A stretch of 64,000 bases of DNA, from the NCBI GenBank assembly GCA_020726505.1, contig JAHLEZ010000031.1, forward strand, positions 124,001 to 188,000. Direction: 5' to 3'. The position numbers were made by a program, and so were the translations under genes. This DNA is from Leptodontidium sp. MPI-SDFR-AT-0119. Its lineage: Eukaryota > Ascomycota > Leotiomycetes > Helotiales > Leptodontidiaceae. Of this stretch, positions 58,941 to 64,000 are shown in pieces; the first letter of the stretch is position 1, and each line of letters starts with the position of its first letter. The notes beneath the pieces are model-generated. The model saw nothing but the letters and a program-made list of their open reading frames with translations, was not told where the DNA came from and searched no databases.

Positions 58941-59490
58941 ATATTTACACTTTAACGTCCTTGAAGTTTAAAAGAGCTCGGAAATAATCGAATTATTAGC
59001 GAGTAAAGTTTTTTATAAGTCTATTAACTAGTATCTTTATTGTAGACAAATAAGTAATTTTAAAAGTACCCTTAAAGTACTCTTAACAAAGTTATATATT
59101 TTGAATATTAACGTAACGTAACTTTATTATAATTCGCTCGCCTTCGCTTATAATTAGTCGAATTATTTACTTATTATCGCAGTAGATTTTTTAGACTTCT
59201 CTTAAGTTAAGAAAGATCTTTGTAAATAGCCTTTTAAGCGCTATTATTACCTTAATAATTTTCTCGACTCCTAGTAACTTTACTTCGATAGTTAAAGTAA
59301 TAATTATAGCTTATAAATTAGTTTTTTAGTTAAAAATACCTCCGAAAAAAGTAGTAATAAAGCCTTGGGATAATCGTTGAGTTTCGGCATCGTCGGCAAA
59401 AGAGGTATCTAAAGTAAAGTAATAAACAGCTAAATTTCTTACTATTCCATTAAGTACTAAATAGCCAGGTATTAAGTACTCTAAAGATAT
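58940..59490 (-). pseudogene. Copia-L fragment: RNase H end
   Basis: Minus-strand translation shows TSFADDAETQRLSQGFITT, the conserved Copia RNase H opening (FADNPDTRRSSQGYVF type), then an REV...YCDNK block and SEGERIIIKLRYVNIQ, each with RIP-type stops. The fragment is cut at 59490 by the LTR of Copia-K. Confidence 0.8.
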
Positions 59491-59741
59491 TGTCACGGTA
59501 CATGGTTAGCGGCACCTCTTACGCGAGCCCACTGAACGGCCAGGTGTGCTTCCTGCACACCCACAACTAGCTAAACCTACCTACTTGACATATATATAGC
59601 TAGCTTTCTTCCTCTCAACGAGAGGGCAGAGCACTTTTCAATTAATCTTTTACTCCCTACTACTTCACCAATTAGTACTTCTCTACCCCTTGAGTATTCT
59701 ACGTGATAGTTAAGAGCCACATAACTCTCAGAGCCCCGACA
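59491..59741 (+). repeat. Copia-K 5' LTR (about 251 bp)
   Basis: TGTCACGG at the start and CCCCGACA at the end form an imperfect inverted repeat. Contains GACATATATATAG near 59587, a promoter-like TATA stretch. The same LTR occurs inverted at 57372-57591. The right end is chosen by the inverted-repeat ends. Confidence 0.75.
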
Positions 59742-59839
59742 ATTCATGCTCGGTAGAATACTACTCTATATCTTCTTCTTTACTCTCTCTAACGATCACC
59801 GCACGTCTTCACTTACGCTCCATTTCTAGGAAATCAACT

Positions 59840-62800
59840 ATGGCCGACTCCAGGAGCGACCGCATTAAGGACCGGAAGGGCTGGACTAAATTCAACACCG
59901 AATTTCAAGCTCAAGCGCACAACAGAGGCCTTTGGCCGCTCGTCGACCCTAATAGACCTGATGTTCCGTCTCCGGCAACAAATCTACTAGTTTTTAACAT
60001 AGAGACTAAGTTTCTTCAAAAGAAAAATATAGAGCGACTAGACGGCGCCCCGGCAATACTCTTTTCCGCAGTCGAATCCGAATACAACAGAGCCTTTAAG
60101 GTCTTTATTGTCGAGAAGAGCGACTGGAGTAACGTGGTTACTAAATACAATTAACTCTACACTTGGGTTATTGACTATATTGACCCCTCACTCTTCGAGA
60201 TCATTTCCTTGACTCAGGTCAACGAGCACACTTACACTATTCAGAAAATCGTACGGGAGCTTCGCCAACACTGCGCGCCCTCTAAGGCCACTAACCTGCG
60301 CGACATCGAATTGACCTATTCTCACTTGATACAACAAGCCTACGACGGTCGTATTGATGTTACAACTTAGTGCCGAAACTGGTTCCTGTCTTACTACGAG
60401 TGCAAATCAGCCGGTTCTGAGCTCGTTTTAGGACCCCTGGCCACGGAAAGGTTCTTGAACGCCGTCGGAGCTAAATAGGACCCTGTTTTCGCTAAGAACC
60501 GCAAAGACGAGCTCATTATAAAGGACTAGGTGCTCGGAAGCTGGACGGAAGTCAGGGAACCGAAACACTCCTTATTACACTACAGATTATAGTTTTAGCG
60601 AGTTATAGAAGACGCAAAGTCTACTAAAAAGCACGGCCTTTACCTCGGAAACGGCATTTTTGTAACCCTTAGCGGTAGACGAGATGGGGAGCACTACAAG
60701 TGCCCCTATATGATCGCTTTCTCGGATCTAAATTCTAAACATTATTGGAAACCGACTACCTGTAACCGTCTCAAGGCCGCACTTCATGGTCAAACCACTG
60801 GAAAGCACCGAGTGACTCCTGATCAAGCCGAGCTTATTCGAAAAGAAGCAAACAAACCGGAGTGGAGTGCTCTACGTAAGACCGTTTTGGCTAAGGAGTC
60901 TAGCAAAGCAGTAGCCGAGATCCTTAAGACCTCCGATAGACCTATTTTAAAGATCACATGCGTTACTATAGACCCTTCCGCTCTTTAAACTCTTGGCATA
61001 TTCGCGCTTAGTAACGGCCGACATCCGCTCCACCAAAGTACTCTTCTCGACAACTGCGGTGTTATGTATATAGTCAACGATAAGTCTCTATTAGTCCTAG
61101 GCTCCTTTATTCCTTCAAGTTATAAAGATATAGTGGAAGTTGGTATATCTAGCCTACCCGTTATTAGTAGAGGTCGTCGTCTTTTGAAGAACGCGCTTAC
61201 TACTCCGGGAGGTATGATCGATTTAGAGCTCACGAATGTGGCAGTTGTTGAAGGTTTTTATGTTAATATTATCTCGGAGGCAAGGCTCTTGAACGTAAGG
61301 CTGTGGATTAACGGTTTTGACGTAACTTTACGTCTTAGGGAGCTTACTAACAGTAGCGTTGTGCGCACTTTAGTTCGGAAGTATTAACTAGTTTTCTTTA
61401 AATACAAGAACACTTCAAACTACCTTATTCCATTTATTTTGTTAAGTAATGTTAGCACGCTGTTGTATTTAATTATTACGCGCACACTAAGGCCCTTTAG
61501 GAGATCGAGAGATTACCTTAAACCACGCACAGATTCAGAAGAAGTATGGCATGCGAGAGTAGGGCACCTTGGCCCTAGAGCTCTTCGTATGCTAGTAAAG
61601 AATGCCCGGAACGTCAAAATCGAGGGAATAAGTAGAGTTAAATGCGAGTACTGCTCTATGGCTCGAGTTGCAAATGTCAATTCTCGAAGGCCCTTAGAGA
61701 ACGTATCTCCACGACTATTTTGGAGACTTGCGTGGGACCTTTTCGACTACGACCCCGGTTACGACGGCTCTAATTAGTTGCTCGTTATTAAAGACGAGTA
61801 TAGTAGAAAAATCCTTGTTTTCTTGATTCTAAATAAATCAGTGACGGTGATATTAGAAATCCTACAATTTATTGACAATTGGATCAAACGGAAATACGGC
61901 CTTTACATCTGTATTTTAAAGCACGATAACGAGAGAGCAGTGATCCCCCCTCAAGGCATATCGAGATACTAAAAGTGGACTTAATAGTAAGGTATCTAAA
62001 TCGAATTGAGTCCGACTTATACTCACGAACCGAATGGTCTCTCGGAGCGTGCCAGAAAGGAAATCATCGAAAAGTCAATTATAATGCGAGTAGCTGTAGG
62101 CCTCCCGGAAGCTCTTTGGCTAGAAGTTACTTAAGCGGCAGCGTTTTTATATAACATAAGCCCGCTAGAGAGTCGAGGCTGGAAATCGCCTAACGAGACC
62201 CTTGATACTTGGTTTCGCGGTTATTTCCGCTTTTACGACCTAATTATAGTCAAGAAATTGACTATAGACCTTCGGCCGGATTAGAACGGGATATACGCCT
62301 ACAGCTCGCGAGCCTACCCTTTAATTAAGGATCAGGAAGTAAGAAACAACAAACGAGCATTTAAGGTGCTCCTTAGAGCTCATATTAGCTATCTTGTTAG
62401 TTACGTTACTAGTAATATATACAAAATCTAGGTGCTAATTCTACACTGAGTCATTATCTCACGGAATGTGACCTTCGACGAGAACGTCTTCTTTAACTCA
62501 GCCGAGCACGAGAAACAGGCCGGCCAGCTCGTTTCTGAAGCCAAAGACGTAGTGGAAGCTATCGAAGAAGACGAGATTCAAGACGTTAAATCAATCCTCG
62601 AGGAAATCGGACTGTTTGATACAGACTCAATAGAAACTAGAGCTCTCGAAGAGCCGAGCGGTGCTCCTAGCCTCCCAAACTCGGGGGTGATAAAGAAAGC
62701 AAATTTACCGCAAGCTTAAAGAAGTCTTAGACTTTAGTCTCTAGAGAGCACACTACCTCTAGTTCAGAGCTCTAGTGTCTCTTAAATGCCTCCTGCGGAT

Positions 62801-63985
62801 TTAACTGTAGATGAACCACCCTGTGTGAGTATACCTCCGCCTGAAGAGAGCGCTAGTATGCCCGTAGCTACTATGCCAAAGAATCGTACTTATCTACAAG
62901 TAGTGATTCCGGCATATATTCCCCCTACTGCAGTAGAAGAAGCCCCTACTTAAGTAGTAGATGACGCCCCCGCGTATACAAGTGAGCTAACAGTACTCGC
63001 CGCGGATGAAGCCTCTCTCACAAAATTAAGTGAGAATGAACCGGCTAAGTGAATCGGAATTGGAGAGGCCTCTCTAGTTAAGAAAAAGCGCCAGTCAAAA
63101 CTAAAGGGAGCTTAGCCCTAACGCAAGAGTGATCGAATCGCCGGAGCTTCGTCAAAAGTAAGCAAACTACTACGAAAAGGAGTATATAGTTAACGTAGGA
63201 GTGATCGAATCGCTGGAGTCAATCTATTGATTCTTGCAACTATGAGCTCTATAGAGATGGTGCAAAGCGCGAAAACGATCGATTCTACTTAGGCAATCCC
63301 TGAGTATTTTAATACCTCTTTTGTAACTCTTTATCTATTTGAGGATCAAGGGGGTAAAGAGCTCACTACGCTATATAGTGTGATCCTTGTAGTAATTCTT
63401 CCTAAATCAAAGGAAGCAAAGAAGATTTCAGTGCTAGACTTTGGCTCAAGCACTTCAAAAACAGAGCTACCTCGAGTTCACTAGAAAGACGCTCCTAGGG
63501 AGCCAAGGTCCTGGAAGGATTTAGTAGATCATCTATTCGGAGAGCAATTCAAGGCCGACGCCGAGCTCGAAATTAAAAACCTAGAATCCAGAGACTGTTG
63601 GAGAGTTATGAAGGAAACTGAAGCTAAATCAATAAAGCTTGTGCCGTTAATGTGGGTCTTTACTTACAAAGAGGCTCCAGATAGTTATATTTCTCGATGC
63701 CGATTAAGGCTAGTTGTACGAGGCGATCTCTAAGACAAGGCTACTGTGCTCTTAACGTACGCCGCAACCCTCGCATCTAAGAGCTTTCGACTAGCCATGG
63801 CTTTAGCCGCGCATTTTGACTTGGAAATACGGCAATTCGACGTTGTTAACGCATTTATTAATGCGGTTCGGACTAAAGATTCGCCACCGGTCTTATGTCA
63901 GTTACTAGACGGCTATCGCTCTTATGGCCTATGCGTTGAGGTTGATCGAGCACTGTACGGCATAAGAGACTCTCCTTCTCTGTAG
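59840..63985 (+). pseudogene. Copia-K gag-pol, few stops
   Basis: The start is the ATG of MADSRSDRIKDRKGWTKFN. Gag runs to about 60990 and includes NSKHYWKPTTCNRL, with stops at 60152, 60368, 60476, 60527 and a few more. The protease region is at 61027-61387 (LLDNCGVMYIVND; SLPVISRGRRLLKNA). The pre-integrase zinc-binding segment (WHARVGH...CEYC) is at 61546-61660. Integrase runs from about 61730 (WDLFDYDPGYDG), with KHDNERAV near 61920 and PNGLSERARKEIIEKS near 62030, covering the expected acidic residues. A linker with open stretches (62468-62719) precedes reverse transcriptase at about 63590-63985 (VMWVF-like and FDLEIRQFDVVNAFINAV). Stops sit mainly at Trp (TAG) and Gln codons, so RIP has been light. 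Confidence 0.85.
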
Positions 63986-64000
63986 TATAAGGAGTTCACT

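Larger units (their letters stand above)
59491..64000 (+). mobile_element. Copia-K: relatively well-preserved Copia element, runs off the window
   Basis: Starts with a TGTCACGG... LTR and continues through gag, protease, integrase and the first part of reverse transcriptase, all on the plus strand. Base composition is close to that of the normal islands, and stops are few compared with every other element here. The 3' half lies beyond the right edge. Confidence 0.88.

Overview
The window looks like part of a filamentous ascomycete (Pezizomycotina) genome. The one convincing spliced gene has short introns of 50-57 nt with GTATGT/GTAC-type donors and CTAAC/CTAAT branch sites. Most of the rest is LTR-retrotransposon DNA carrying the mark of repeat-induced point mutation (RIP). 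CpA/TpG is visibly scarce, TpA is in excess, and coding frames are broken mainly where CAA, CAG, CGA or TGG codons became stops. By eye, roughly 55 of 64 kb is retrotransposon-derived. No bacterial-type operon, CRISPR array, tRNA or rRNA was seen.

Layout. 1-3804 is normal-composition DNA with an apparently intact five-exon gene on the minus strand (51-2870). It encodes a DUF3435-type tyrosine recombinase, the family that contains the 'captain' recombinases of Starship giant transposons. 3810-10219 is a RIP-mutated Gypsy element (here Gypsy-1 copy 1) with target-site duplication (TSD) GTAGT. About 10400-15838 is a Copia element on the plus strand (Copia-I), carrying a 163-bp solo LTR. 15839-21166 is a truncated minus-strand Copia (Copia-J). 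21167-35628 is a second Gypsy-1 copy on the plus strand, split by a 12-kb minus-strand Gypsy-2 (22788-34848). 36303 to about 40850 is a plus-strand Copia (Copia-H). 40850-42560 is unassigned AT-rich DNA. 42560-43080 is a Gypsy-3 fragment.

43120-54900 is a normal-composition island split by Copia-F (43927-54285, 122-bp LTRs, TSD GGATG), which is itself split by Copia-E (45581-51398, 384-bp LTRs, TSD ATATT). 54905-55504 is a second Gypsy-3 fragment in opposite orientation. 55505-57371 is the 3' part of a third Gypsy-1 copy, hit by two solo LTRs (TSDs CCGGA and AGGGG). 57372-59490 holds an LTR, unassigned sequence and the RNase H end of another Copia (Copia-L). 59491-64000 is a fairly well-preserved plus-strand Copia (Copia-K) that runs off the right edge.

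The genes here do not form a pathway. The window is best read as a layered record of insertions next to, and inside, small islands of low-copy DNA. The best lead for something mobile and possibly functional is the intact DUF3435 gene. If it is a Starship captain, the rest of that element should lie to the left of the window.
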